Assembly (NCBI RefSeq): GCF_026210795.1
Contig: NC_089443.1
Span: 4,876,001-4,940,000 of the forward strand
Direction of reading: 5' to 3'
DNA length: 64,000 nucleotides
Origin: Rhizophagus irregularis
Lineage: Eukaryota > Glomeromycota > Glomeromycetes > Glomerales > Glomeraceae
How positions within the stretch are numbered: the stretch's first letter is position 1; every line of letters begins with the position of its first letter. The position numbers were made by a program, and so were the translations under genes. Shown one piece after another: positions 11,597-22,730 of this stretch. The notes under the pieces are model-generated. The model worked only from the letters and a program-made list of their open reading frames with translations, did no database searches and was not told the DNA's origin.

Positions 11597-13014
11597 TTAT
11601 TTCCTATGCAACCCATAATTCTCTAATAAACTATTTACATACCGACCTTCCTCCTCCGTGTTATAAGAGTCAATAGAAAGTATATCATCATCAGCTATGC
11701 CATCATTGGCCGCACTATCGTTGGCCGCACCATCGTTGGCCGCATCATCGTTAGCCGCACCATCGTTAGGCCTACTATCATTAGTCACACCATCATCAGC
11801 CACATCTGCTCTATCGTCAGCTGCTCTATCACCACCATCGTCTACATCATTACCATCATGAGAATCATCGTCCGAATGTGTAAATTTATCCCTATTTTCC
11901 AACTTTTGCTAAAAATCAATAAATAAATAAATAAACTGTAATTCAAATAATTCACATTTTGCAAATTGTAAATTAAAAACTTACTAAGTTGTTGATTATC
12001 TTTGACTTCATTATACTTTCGCTCATTTGAATGTTTTGATTATTAGGATTTAAGTACGTTTTACATATGCTAATCGCATACGCTATTTGTGTTTTTGAGG
12101 GATTTTTATTTTCTTTTCGCAACTTATCAATTATCAGCGACATATATGTCGTAGGTTGCCCATCTTTAACCTTTTTAAATAGGTTGTTGTAACATCTTTT
12201 CACCTCCGCCTTACTCTTCCATTCCTGAATCTTTGACAGACTAGCCTGAGTGTTAATAGACGGTAATTTATGCCCAGTCACTTCGAAAACAGAATACATA
12301 ACGTCTTTAACTTTAGACGTGAACATCCCTCGTATGCTTCTATGTTGTTGTACTAACTATTAAAAAAAAATGTTAGTATGAAATTTAATAAAATTCATAA
12401 TTGCTTTAACTTACAGTCGGGGCAATTTTTTTTTCGAAAAAAATAATCCATTGATTTTTTTTGAACTGGCGCATAAATTCCGGATTTTCATCTTTTAAAT
12501 ATTTTTCGGTAGCGAGTTTGTACTCGTCTTGCGAAGGATAAACAAAATTTTCAAATAAAATTTTCAACACCTTCTTAACGAGCTCCTAATCAAACGAGGT
12601 TAGCATTTCAGGTTTACATTAAATAATATTCATCTTTATTACCTTTACATACTCCGGATCTATTGTATTATTATTATTTTTGTTATTATCGTTGAGCTTT
12701 TTTTCTATGCTCGAGAGACGGGTTTCGAGATTTTTTTGTCCGGTGATAAGAACTTCAAGCTTAGAAATTATCTGCGAATTGGTTCTTAATAGTTTTTCTA
12801 TTGTTTTTTTATTAACTTTAACAATAAAATATAATTTAACTATATATTATATAATTTCTTTTATAAAGAATATGATACATATCATGTCATATATACCATC
12901 AACGCTATCATCGGATATTCTCACTCGCTTCTCAGCTTCGCTACCCTCAGTACTACGTTTTGAAAATCTTTCATTATCGTCAATTCTTCATTTCTCGCCA
13001 CGCTTTGTAGCCAT
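11597..13014 (-). pseudogene. Plavaka partner gene: coiled-coil / acidic-tail protein of unknown function, one early in-frame TGA
   Basis: Five exons can be chained: 13014-12897, 12815-12643, 12585-12415, 12356-11985 and 11908-11597. All have GT-AG borders and consistent phases, totalling 382 codons. Exon 2 (about residues 40-97) looks like a coiled coil (IEKLLRTNSQIISKLEV...). Exons 3-4 are a lysine-rich helical region with FMRQFKKNQWIIFFEKK. The last exon is very acidic with an AND/DDG tripeptide repeat (DDGVTNDSRPNDGAANDD). Codon 9 is TGA (12990-12988), probably from CGA, in otherwise open sequence; alternatively the true start is different. It is divergent from the transposase inside the same TIRs, which suggests an accessory function, possibly DNA binding; I do not recognise the family. 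Confidence 0.65.
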
Positions 13015-13027
13015 TATGATAATAAAT

Positions 13028-13170
13028 TTGAAATGAAAATATGAGAAAAAGGAGGAAATATATGAGAAAAAAGAGGAAATATATGAGAAAAAGGTGAACT
13101 AGAAAATTCGAAAAGGATGAGGAAAAAGGGGGAAATACATGAATCAGAAATTCAGAAAAAGGAGGCAAGC
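13028..13170. repeat. Short purine-rich tandem repeat upstream of the partner gene
   Basis: About five diverged units with ATATGAGAAAAA and GGAGGAAATA. It lies immediately 5' of the minus-strand partner gene, so it could be part of its promoter. No regulatory role can be shown. Confidence 0.55.
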
Positions 13171-13651
13171 TGTCATAAGGTAATTTCTGCCATTCTATAC
13201 TAAAAAAGAAAAAAAACTTGCGAAATATTGCGAAAAATGGATGAACTAATGCGAAATATTACGAAAAATGAATGTACTAATGCAAAAATTTTGCATCGTG
13301 ATATTACGAAAAAATATTGTAACACTTTCATAAGAGAACTTTAAAAAAAAACTCTCGTAAAAGCACATAGTACAATCGAAATATTAATCAAATCCAATTT
13401 ATAAAAAAATAACATGTTACACATGTTGGGGCTTTTATGCATGGAAAAAAAAGTTGCAGCCAGTGAACTTATTTGGCTGATCAGATTGATAGTGATCTTG
13501 AGCGCTTATAACCTGATTATCGCATAAATTTGTGGCTGATCATCCGTCCATTATTGTAAAAGTGATTTGCCGTGTTAAGCCAATAAATTTGCGGCTGATT
13601 ATCAGATGATTAGCCGATTGAATAAGCCATCCGAATTCTTACAGCCCGTTA

Positions 13652-13867
13652 CAGCAAATTCAAAATATGTGAAACACTCAGCACTTTTGCTGTCAGATTC
13701 ACTTGGCAGGTTGCCGGCAAATTGAAATAGTAAATAAAATAATAAACAATATTTATATGGTCATATCATAGACTTATTACATTTATTTTTAGATTTGCCA
13801 ACCCACGAACTCGGCAAGTTCCCGACAGCAAAATTGCTGAGTGTTTCGCATATTTTAAATTTTGCTA
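13652..13867. mobile_element. MITE of the CAGCAAATT family nested in the Plavaka element
   Basis: The TIRs CAGCAAATTCAAAATATGTG then AAACACTCAGC and their mirror (GCTGAGTGTTTCGCATATTT...TTTGCTA) flank about 150 bp. TA sits at both borders (13650-13651 and 13868-13869). The ends match the element at 6373-6601 (CAGCAAATTTCAAAATATAC). The word ATTCTTACAGCC occurs just outside on both sides (about 13635 and 13912), a possible larger duplication. Confidence 0.75.
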
Positions 13868-14115
13868 TAATGCGTAAAATTGCGAATAATTCCGCGATAT
13901 TAGCCACCAGATTCTTACAGCCAGTTCCATTCATTAATGCGTAAATTTGCGTAGTCGTGTCTATTCAAATAACTCAATCAATTGTAATCCATTCAATTAA
14001 TTCATTAAATTTTTACAATGAATTTGCAATATAATTTTATTAGCACACATAATCTCATATAAATTAAATAGTGAATTGATACTTTTCATCAAATTTGACG
14101 CGTTAATTTAGTAAC

Positions 14116-17100
14116 ATGAGTTTCAAATGCCCCCTTTGTATGCGAATATTCAGTCAACGCTTTGCATATACTCAACACGCCCAAAAATGCTTAAAAAATG
14201 TAGAAGTAGAAGTAGAAGATGATGATGATAATAATGATAGTGAAAAATATAGCAGTGAAATGGATACAAGAAGTAATCTAAGTAGTGAATATGAAAATGA
14301 TAAAGTTGAGGTAATTATGTTATTCCAGATTATTCTTTTTAAAGAAAAAGCTCAATAATTATGTTATTCCAGATTATTCTTTTTAAAGAAAAAGCTCAAA
14401 TTATACTAACTCATTTTGGTTTATAATTTTAGGTGGATGATGATAATAATGTACAAAATATGTCATTTGACAGTATTGGAAGTGCAATATCGAGAGATGA
14501 GCCTTGAAGATAGTAACTTTGAAAATATATTAGATTCATCTGAAGAGCCTGAAATTTTTGAAGAACCCAAAAATCTCAATACCAAAACTTGCACAGAATT
14601 TCCTAATGATGCTTATAAAGATCTAATGTTATTAGTAACGAAATATAAAATAAACAATAAAGGTGGTAATGAAATAATACGTTTTTTTAATAAACATTCA
14701 AATCTTACAGAATCACCATTACCAAAAAATATTGAACAGGGACGAGCATTTATGAATAATATGCAGTTTTCTAATTTAGAATTTAGTAAAGTTCTTATAA
14801 CAAAACATAAGGATAAAGATTATTTTCTTTATTATCAAAACTTAATACAGTGCATCAAAAATATCTTAACTGTTCCTGACATAACACAAAATTTTGCGCT
14901 ATCTTACGAAAACTATGAGGTAAATAGTAAATATTAGTTAATTCAATAATTTAAATAATATTTATTTTAATTTATTTATATTATTTTATAGTATAATAGA
15001 GAAAGTATTTACAGTGAACAAAACACTGGAAAATGGTGGAAAACTACGCAAGAATCCTTACCTACTGGTTCCAAATTATTATCAATTATTTTATATTCTG
15101 ATGCAACAACTACAGATACATTAGGAAAAAGTCAATTGCATCATATATATATTTCATTAGGCAATATCCCAATATGGCGTCGTAATAAACAGGATGCAAA
15201 GCAACTTTTGGGATATTTACCAATTTTAGAAGCTGCAAATAAAGATCTGGTTCGTGATACCTTTCATAAATCTTTACGTCATTTACTAGAACCAATTATT
15301 TTATTAAAAGATGGTATAGACCTTTTTATAAATAATGAAAATACCTGGTTTTATCCTAGAGTTTCAACTATTATTGCAGATTGGCCAGAAGCCGCAAGTT
15401 TTTGTTTAGTTTATAAATCCTCCAATTCAAGCCTTCCATGTCACTCCTGTTTAATTAAAAGGGACAATCTTGCAAATATAAACTTATTGGTTAATGATGT
15501 AATACTAAGAACTCATGATGAAATGCGTAAATATTTTGAAAATGATACACAAAAATCTGTTTGCATAGAATCTGTACCTAATTTTTTTTGGGATTTGCCG
15601 TAAGTATGCAAAAGTAGAAATAATTATAATAACATATATATATATTAATTATAAATATTTATATTATCAAGGAATATAAATATCTACTTGGCTACTGTTC
15701 CTGACAGAATGCATCATTTAGATTTGAGTTTATTTCGTTATCAAATTATCTTCACGTGTGATATCTTAAAATTGCAACATGTTAATGGTAATAAATTAGT
15801 TGAAGAAGTAGATCGCCGTCTAGCAGCAATTCCACGTTTTCCTGCCATTAAAATTTTTTCCAATGGACTGCAGTCAATTGCAAGATTAACTGCTAATGAA
15901 TATCGAAGTTTGATGAAAGTCATGATATTTGTTATTGATAATTTATATGATGAAAATAATAACGAAGTAGATAATTTTGTAAATAATGATGATCTTGTGA
16001 AATTGTACGAATATTGGAATGAAATGTATATTTTAAGTAGATATGAAGAATTTAGTGAAAGTGACTTGGAGAAATTTAATGTATGTATTAAAATTTTAGT
16101 AAAATCGAAAATTTAAATTAAATAAATTAAATTAACATTTAAATTTTAGGATACAATACATAGATGGGCGCGGATGTTTGTCAAGGCTTTTAAATTTGTT
16201 TCTCCTTCCAATTTGAAGTTGCCTAAATTGCATTCATGGGTTTATCACATTATTGACTCAATACGATCTTATGGCACAATAAATGGCTATACCACAGAAA
16301 CTTACGAAAGTCTCCACAAATATTTCGTTAAAATACCCTACCGAATTAGCAATAAAAAAGATGTCGAACCTCAGCTTTTACGAACTGTAAGTATTTGGAA
16401 ATTTATTTATTGTATATATTTATTATATAACTTAAGATGGAAATTAAATTAATAGATAAAACGTCAAGCAATATCTATTAGAATGTCTCAACATTCAGTG
16501 AATCCGGCAAAAACACCTTGCACTTGTAAATTTTCTGCAAGACTCTTTGATTTCTCTTTACAAGATGCAAATACATTTTTTAATGAAAAAAAGATTCCGT
16601 AGACAATAAAATGCAGACCGGTTTTGCTAGATTTATAAGTTGTCTGGATTCATATCTAGATTTACTTGATGGGTTCACAATTATTGGTGAAACCCGAATA
16701 AACATATACGGATCGGTAACACTGGAAAATGGTGCCATAATGCGTGCCACAAACAGGTATCATAATAAAGTATGGTTTAGCGACATAGCTATTTCAATGG
16801 ATTCTGAAGAATCAAATGATTATATATCAGACAAAGGACTTTGTTATGGACAGGTATTTTTCCAATTTATGTAATAATTTATTATAAAGTATTAATAAAT
16901 ATTTATTATTTATAGGCCTTATTGTTAGCAGAAGTATTAACAGACCCACCGCTAAATCTCGCATTAATTCAATGGTACGATTTTAAATCTAAAAGGAACC
17001 CATATTTATATGGATGTCCTCACTTAAAATTGATAGAATTATATAACTTTATAGCTATAGAGTCTATACATGGTGTCGTTCACATAGTACCCCGATTTGA

Positions 17101-17140
17101 TAAACAAAATGAATATTTCGTAAATAAATATATTTTTTAG
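14116..17140 (+). pseudogene. Plavaka/KDZ-type transposase, seven exons, two single-base frameshifts
   Basis: Exons: 14116-14310, about 14434-14919, 14992-15599, 15672-16080, 16150-16386, 16456-16853 and 16916-17140, with GT-AG borders. The N-terminus has a CPLC...H...C zinc finger (CPLCMRIFSQRFAYTQHAQK then C), as in Plavaka proteins. There follow an acidic linker and the RNase-H-like core with ILYSDATTTDTLGKSQ, HHIYISLGNIPIWRR and LGYLPIL, then HSWVYHIIDSIRSYG and TYESLHKYF. The C-terminal exon ends with HGVVHIVPRF, usual for the family. The frame slips by one base near 14490-14503 and again at about 16601 (after FFNEKKIP, before DNKMQTGF). Otherwise it is full length. Either a recently dead copy or one hit by homopolymer assembly errors. 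Confidence 0.85.
14311..14402 (+). repeat. 46-bp tandem duplication inside transposase intron 1
   Basis: The phrase TTATGTTATTCCAGATTATT followed by CTTTTTAAAGAAAAAGCTCAA occurs twice back to back. The second copy ends just before the polypyrimidine tract and the AG acceptor. The two copies are nearly identical, so the duplication is recent. Confidence 0.9.
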
Positions 17141-17449
17141 TCACTTGATATAGGAGTTTTGATTTATTTTAATAAAATTATATCCTTAAAGAATTTATGG
17201 TCACGTTTCCCATATCATAAATAAAATGCAGATTTATTTATTTAATTATTAATAACACGGGTGTGATATAAATAAATCGTGACTGAAATTTGTGTTCAAT
17301 TTGTGTTCAATTTGTGTTGATAATTCTGGTAAAAATTTGTTAATTTTGGCCAAATTTCGTTAAATTTGTTAAATTTGTGTTGAGTTTGTGTTAAATTTGT
17401 GTTGCGTAATTTTTTATTTATCACAAGGGGATGATATTTAGTAATTGCA

Positions 17450-17978
17450 TGTACGACGTACAAGATTTTTTTTTATGATTTTTTTAAGAAATGTACGCAA
17501 AATATTTAATCAGAATATAATTGTTTTATTTTTAAATATGATATATTGATGATTTTTTTTTAAAAAAAAAATTGATTTTTTTAAAATTCAATAGAATGTG
17601 CTAATAATAAATTGGTTTATTTTTAAATATAATATATTGATATTTATATTTAAATAACCAAAACATGTACATGATTTTTAATTATTTTTAATTGAAATCA
17701 AACTAAGATTTTTTTTTAAAAAAAATTAAAATAAATTAAGTGATTTATATTTATATTTAGAATCATGATATTTATATTTAGATAATCCATATCCGCATGA
17801 GATTTAATTAATATGTTTAATGATGAAAAGTCTAATAAATTAAATTTTAATTGAAACGAGAAATAAAATCAAACCAAAGAGGTATTGTTCAAATTTTATT
17901 TAAAGTGACATTTTACGACTTTCTTTCAAATTTTTACTTATCCCAAAATCAAATTATAAAAATCAAATCTAATCTAAT
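17450..17978. other. AT-rich spacer between the Plavaka right TIR and the SANT-like gene
   Basis: Runs of A/T and weak repeats of TATATTGATATTTATATTTA. It holds the presumed promoter of the gene at 17980. Nothing else is recognised. Confidence 0.45.
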
Positions 17979-17979
17979 A

Positions 17980-18604
17980 ATGCCTCGCCACACACGTCGT
18001 CGTTCCCACTATAACGTCCATTGGAACTGGGCTATGATGGATGAACTTGTTGACATACGCCAAGACAGAAACCGCGCCTACCACAATATTAATGGTAGAA
18101 GCCGCCAAGATTTTTGGGACTCTGTTGCCAATAGGTTCATATGACTAATATCTATAATTTCTTTAAGAAAGAATTTAAATTCAAATTAACCAATCCATTT
18201 AATTGAATCAGAATAAATAGAATATTTCGAACGAGGGTTTCCGGGCAACAGTGCAGCCAAAAGTGGAGGAACCTCGTCAGGGATTACCATGTAAGTAAAT
18301 AAATAAAATTACATTCATATAAATTAAATGTATTTACCGAATATTCAAACTGATTTTGATATTTAGAACTATGTCCTTTATCATAATGGTAACCCTGGGC
18401 GGCGGCTGTGGACGCGTACCGGCGCAAGATATTATCGTGAATTTAGAACGAGATTTTGGGAGAGGCCGGGTAATTATACTATAATAAAATTTATAATTAA
18501 TATTTACGTTCATGTTTTAAATTTGATAAATTTGATCAATTTTAGTCACGCGTGATGATCGTAGGGCAAGGAGAAACTTACCTACGTATCGTAGAAGAAG
18601 ATAA
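17980..18604 (+). CDS. SANT/Myb-like (trihelix-type) small DNA-binding protein, four exons
   Basis: Exons 17980-18134, 18221-18290, 18367-18469 and 18546-18604 join in frame to 128 aa (phases 2, 0, 1). Residues about 10-75 resemble a SANT/trihelix fold: WNWAMMDELVDIR, then RNRAYHNINGRSRQDFWDSV, then the recognition-helix signature GQQCSQKWRNLVRDYH. The tail is arginine-rich (RDDRRARRNLPTYRRRR). The donor of intron 1 is weak (GTTCAT), but it is the only choice that recovers the third helix. It lies about 530 bp beyond the Plavaka right end on the same strand. Such short SANT proteins are often transposon accessory genes; whether it is host or transposon gene is open. A 132-aa relative is at 54503-54979. 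Confidence 0.75.
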
Positions 18605-18985
18605 TTATTTTTATTTTTTTATTATTTATTAAGTGAGTAGCTAGGCCCAGTCCGTACCAAATATCGGCTGGAGACTCACATTTTTTTTGGGCTGTGACTG
18701 ATACTGACATCCACGCCGTACAGCCTGGGTACTATTTTATAAAATAGTAGCGAACAAGTATCAAATGTGTATTTTTTTTATTAAGTTATAATAAAAATTA
18801 GAATTTACTTTAATTTTTAACATAAAAATTGTAAATAATAAAAAATTCGTAAATAAAAATAAATTTGCTTTCCCAAACTTAAAAAAAAAGGTGTTTATAT
18901 AAAAGAAAAGGTGTTTATATTATTTTTGATTATTCAATAGTATCACATGCCCCTTGTATACGTTCTACTGCATATGCAGTTTACA
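18605..18985. other. Non-coding stretch downstream of the SANT-like gene
   Basis: Contains an unusually GC-rich patch for this region (about 18640-18735: TAGGCCCAGTCCGTACC, GCTGGAGACTCAC, ATCCACGCCGTACAGCC). No tRNA or snRNA fold could be recognised. It may be 3' UTR. Confidence 0.35.
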
Positions 18986-18989
18986 ATCT

Positions 18990-19240
18990 CGTAAATTTTC
19001 GAAATATTTCAACCGTAATATTACGCAGGTTTACAGTTTCGTAAATTTGCAGAATATTTTGACCGTAATATTGCGTAAATCTTACGATATTGAAAACTTA
19101 CGTAATATTTTAACCGTAATATCACATAAATCTTACGAAATTGTAAACTTGCGTAATATTTTGAAATTTTTCGAAATATTATGCCATAAACTTTCGTAAA
19201 CTTACAAAATCGTAAACTTACGCAATTTTTCGCGCTATAA
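18990..19240. repeat. Iterated CGTAATATT / CGTAAACTTACG word block
   Basis: Repeated TTTCGTAAATTT, ACCGTAATATTACG and TCTTACGAAATTG words in both orientations over about 250 bp, with a sub-period of about 55-60 bp. Same word family as 9985-10420. Open frames on both strands here are by-products of the repeat. Confidence 0.7.
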
Positions 19241-20275
19241 AATTTCCTGATGGACATTGGATAAAAATTGAAGTTTCTGCAAAGATATAAATAAGTAAAG
19301 TTCTGATATTTTGTTATTCAATGATAGGATTTTTATAAATTTAGATTCATTATATTTGTTTTATTAAGAGATTTTCATAATTTTTAGCTCACTAGATAAG
19401 ATAATTCAGGATGATAAATTTATAATAATTTGATTGATATTGATCAAATTATAGTTAGTATCTTTAATTTTTTAATTCGTGATTCAGATAAAAATGAGTA
19501 AACAATTTTGCGATTTCTAAATGTGGGTGTCCTTACATATATAAATCCATCAATTTTCAGCTAAATCATTTGAAATTTTTACTGAAAAAACTTTAAGATT
19601 GACTCTATCATATTTAAGTATTTAATAATATAGCAGGCTTTCCGATTTTTGAATAATCACATGATGATCGGCATATGTATTGTTTTTAGTTTTTTATTAA
19701 TAAATTATCTGTTATGGCCTCATAATAAATAACTAAAATTCACATTTTCTAATAATTTTTAAATGACGTAATACTGACATAATTGTTTGTATATAGATAT
19801 GTATTTTATTGGCTGGATATCATATATATCGCACATGTGATAGCTGTACTAATTTATTTTAATTGTGCTACAAAAAATTTAATAGCGAAGGACGATAAAA
19901 AAAATTGATTCTTCAGGTCTTGTTTAAACGTATTACAAAGGAATCTGGCTATTAGAGGTGGAATCCAGAAGTTATAAACACTTGAAACCTTCTTATAAAA
20001 CGAAAATAAGTATAGTACGTTTATATTATTTGGCTTTACAAAGAATTTTTGACAAAAAATAGTTGGAATCAAATAAAGATATATTTTGACACTCCAGGTT
20101 CTTCTTAAGTGTAAGTTATAAAGTTTTAAATAAGTTTAGTGTCAAAAAAATTCTTTATTGATAGAACTCCTTACCATTTAAAGGGCCAGATAGGATTTTT
20201 AGAAATTTTTTTTCCTTTATTAATAAACTAATTATTTCTTTCTCTTTTTTAGGAGTTGACTTATGAATTTCTTCT
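19241..20275. other. AT-rich stretch without recognised gene
   Basis: No supported exon chain. A small inverted pair TTTTGACACT / AGTGTCAAAA lies at about 20085 and 20140. Confidence 0.4.
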
Positions 20276-20690
20276 ATTAAAAGCTTAAACAACATTCTTT
20301 AAATAAAGTGAAAGGAGTTTTATGGCTACAATTATTGGTAAGAAATATAATTTAAATTTTGTGTCAGGTTTTGATTGTAATGACATTATCATTAATTTTC
20401 AACATACACATATGCTAAATGAATAATTTTATATTCCTTTGAAAGGTGTAAATGGGCTCTAATTTTGGAATCAAAAATCATGCAAATTGAATTATTAGAT
20501 AAGGAGATATTTACGTTCAAAAACAAGAGTTTATGTCAAATTGATAGTAAATGTGTTGAGCGTATTTATTGAGGAACCAATGATTCAATCAATGCGATTT
20601 TTAACTTTTTGGATAGATCTCATTCTCTCCTTTCAAATAAATATAAATTCATTTTTCTAGCATGCATATATGTTGAGTTATTTATGATTT
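20276..20690 (+). repeat. Dispersed repeat family D, copy 1
   Basis: Shares with 40380-40790 and 40900-41125: TTTAAATAAAGT(G/A)AAAG, TTTTTGGTAAGAAAT, AATTGAATTA(T/C), GATTCAAT(C/T)(A/C)A, GGATAGATCTC(A/G)(T/A)T and CTTTCAAATAAATATAAATT. It appears to be a non-coding dispersed element with a conserved GTAAGAAAT and a GATTCAATTCA pair. Boundaries are approximate. Confidence 0.6.
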
Positions 20691-21567
20691 TGCAACAGGG
20701 ATTATAATGGATTTTTAATTTATATAGAAGGTACATATTAAAATTCTTGAATTTATTTCAGATTCTAATAAAATTTTTTTTGCAAATATATTTTATTAAT
20801 ATTTATTAGTTTGCAAGATTTAAAGTACGATTATTATGTGAGTTTTTAAATCTGCCAGTCATTTATATTAAAAAATTACGTAAAATGCATTAAATTAAAA
20901 GTTACTACTTGTAAAAATCGGTCAATAATAATTCAATTTGAATAAAACTTTGTATGATTAAAATTTAAAGTGCAATAAATTTATTTGCAATATTTGAGGT
21001 CATATTAATATGTAGAATTTTATGCAATGTCTTGTAACGGCATTTTATATCATGTGATAAAATTGGGAAATGATCGGCAAATTAATGTGATAAATGAGAA
21101 AGCCCGCTATGCAGTGCTGTATTTAATATAATATTTATAACAGCTCTAAATTTAAAAAAAAAAATTAAAAAGAATTTTTTTATAATTTTTTTTTAAAAAA
21201 ATGCTAGATTCATATTCAGAATATATGTTTTTATGGAGTTTAATCTATTTTTAAACTTTTAAAATTAGTATTTAATTTGTGATTCATGTAAAAATAAGAA
21301 GTAAATCACTAATTAAATTTGAAAAAAATAAAAAAAACTTGTTTTTGCAATTATCTTATGATCTAGTAATTCAATTTCAATGAACATTTTTTTATTGTAT
21401 AGCTCTTCAAATTCTCTACGTAATAAAAAAATGATTGTTGAAATTGGATTGATAGATTGTGAGATAATTGCAAAAAATGATTTTTTCTAAAGGATTGCTG
21501 CATTTATCTAATATATTCTGAAAAAAATCATTTTTGTAATATCAGAAAACTGGGTATAATTTACATA
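20691..21567. other. AT-rich stretch with a long imperfect hairpin
   Basis: About 21335-21485 forms an imperfect hairpin: TTTTTGCAATTATCTTATGA ... AGATTGTGAGATAATTGCAA. It contains AATTCAATTTCAATGAACAT like the hAT-type MITEs at 38709 and 61115. No gene is recognised. Confidence 0.5.
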
Positions 21568-21984
21568 TAGTTAAACCTTTATATAACGATATGTCAAGAT
21601 ATATATGAAATTTTTAGAAAATATTGTTATATCAAATATATACCAATATTTATATGTCCTCACATATAGTAGAAAAATAAAATTTTATTGGTATATTAAA
21701 TTTTTAATAGTATATTAGTAGGACCCTGCTTACTTATAAGATAAGTCACCCCCAGACCTAAGGTAAAAATGATATATAAAATTCTTTGCAAATCTTACTA
21801 TAAACGGAAATTTTATGTTACATTGTTATGATTTTTTCCTTTTTAGCTAATTAACCAATAGAATTTAAGAAAAAAGTAAGGTAAAAACTATTAGTAAAGG
21901 GCCAATTTTCTATAGTGACCTTTATTATAAGTAAGCGAGGTCCTATATCAGTATATCGAATATTGGTATATTGAAGTTAGATTG
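21568..21984. mobile_element. CAGT-like/TA MITE (TAGTTAAACC... ends) carrying a nested MITE
   Basis: The left end TAGTTAAACCTTTATATAAC pairs loosely with the right end, which reversed reads CAATCTAACTTCAATATACC. TA sits at both borders. The interior repeats ATATTGGTATAT words. It is split by the AGGACC MITE at 21720-21944. It resembles pogo/Tigger-type termini (compare 33127-33298), but the ends are degraded. Confidence 0.5.
21720..21944 (+). mobile_element. 225-bp AGGACC MITE with 8-bp TSD, nested
   Basis: The ends AGGACCCTGCTTACTTATAA and (reversed) AGGACCTCGCTTACTTATAA are inverted repeats. Flanks are ATATTAGT (21712-21719) and ATATCAGT (21945-21952), an 8-bp TSD with one mismatch, as expected for hAT-type insertion. 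Related copy at 4974-5190. Non-coding. Confidence 0.8.
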
Positions 21985-22078
21985 TAATTGTAAAAATAAA
22001 GTTTTTGGTGAAAAAAAATTGAAAGTTATAATAATAATTTGTATTCAAATATAATAAATAATAGGCAATTTCTATTTG

Positions 22079-22315
22079 TACACGGGGTGTTTAAACACGG
22101 GTCATATTAGTAGATTAAAAACGGCATTCAAAACCTCCTTTAATACCTTAAGTAAACTTGCAGAGCAGGTGAAAATACGTATATTTATCTGTAATATAAT
22201 AAGAATAAAAAGTAAAAGAGTATAATGTTGGTAGCATTCAATTTCAAATTAAAAAACAAAAAATTAGTCTATTAAAAATTATATTTATATGACCCGTGTA
22301 CAAACACCCCGTATA
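22079..22315. mobile_element. 237-bp MITE with ACGGGGTGTTT ends and TA borders
   Basis: The left end TACACGGGGTGTTTAAACAC then GGGTCATAT pairs with the right end, which reversed reads TATACGGGGTGTTTGTACAC then GGGTCATAT. The TIR is about 30 bp. Termini abut TA, suggesting a Tc1/mariner-like non-autonomous element. No coding capacity. Confidence 0.8.
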
Positions 22316-22730
22316 AACTTAGAAATTTTCTAAATAATATGCAGTCAAATAATATAATTATGTGATTATCATAGGCAATAATAATTAGCAATTTTTATTT
22401 AAATTTAAAAGTTAATTACAAACTGATTTTATTATATAAAATGTTTTACAAATACTCTATAATCAGTGTTGAATAAAAAAAAGCTATTTATAAAAAAATA
22501 AAATATTTGTTTAATTACAAACTAATTAAATTAATTTCATTAAATTTACAAATATCTCATAATCAGTGTTAAACAAAAAACTATCAATAAAAAAAAATTA
22601 TAGTTTTATAATGATTCTTTTCTTTTAATTAATTATTTTCATTTTAAACTATAAACTATAAAATAAATTTAATAATTAAATATTTTTTAATTAAAATAAA
22701 TAAATAAATAAATAAATAAACATAATTAAC

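Larger units (their letters stand above)
11324..17447 (+). mobile_element. Plavaka-type (KDZ) DNA transposon with about 180-bp TIRs and two divergent genes
   Basis: The left end (11324 to about 11500) begins CAATTACTAAATATTATCCC and ends near CACACCCGTGTT. It is mirrored at 17250-17447 with only a few differences. Both TIRs contain internal AATTGAACACAAATTGAACA and AATTTGGCCAAAATTAAC repeats. Between them lie a minus-strand five-exon gene (11597-13014) and a plus-strand seven-exon Plavaka-type transposase (14116-17140), with a MITE nested in the intergenic space (13652-13867). No TSD could be recognised. Both genes carry lesions, so this copy is probably not autonomous. Confidence 0.85.

Noticed and set aside
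12680-13036. Plus-strand frame of 118 codons
   Set aside because: It is antisense to exons 1-2 of the well-chained minus-strand partner gene.
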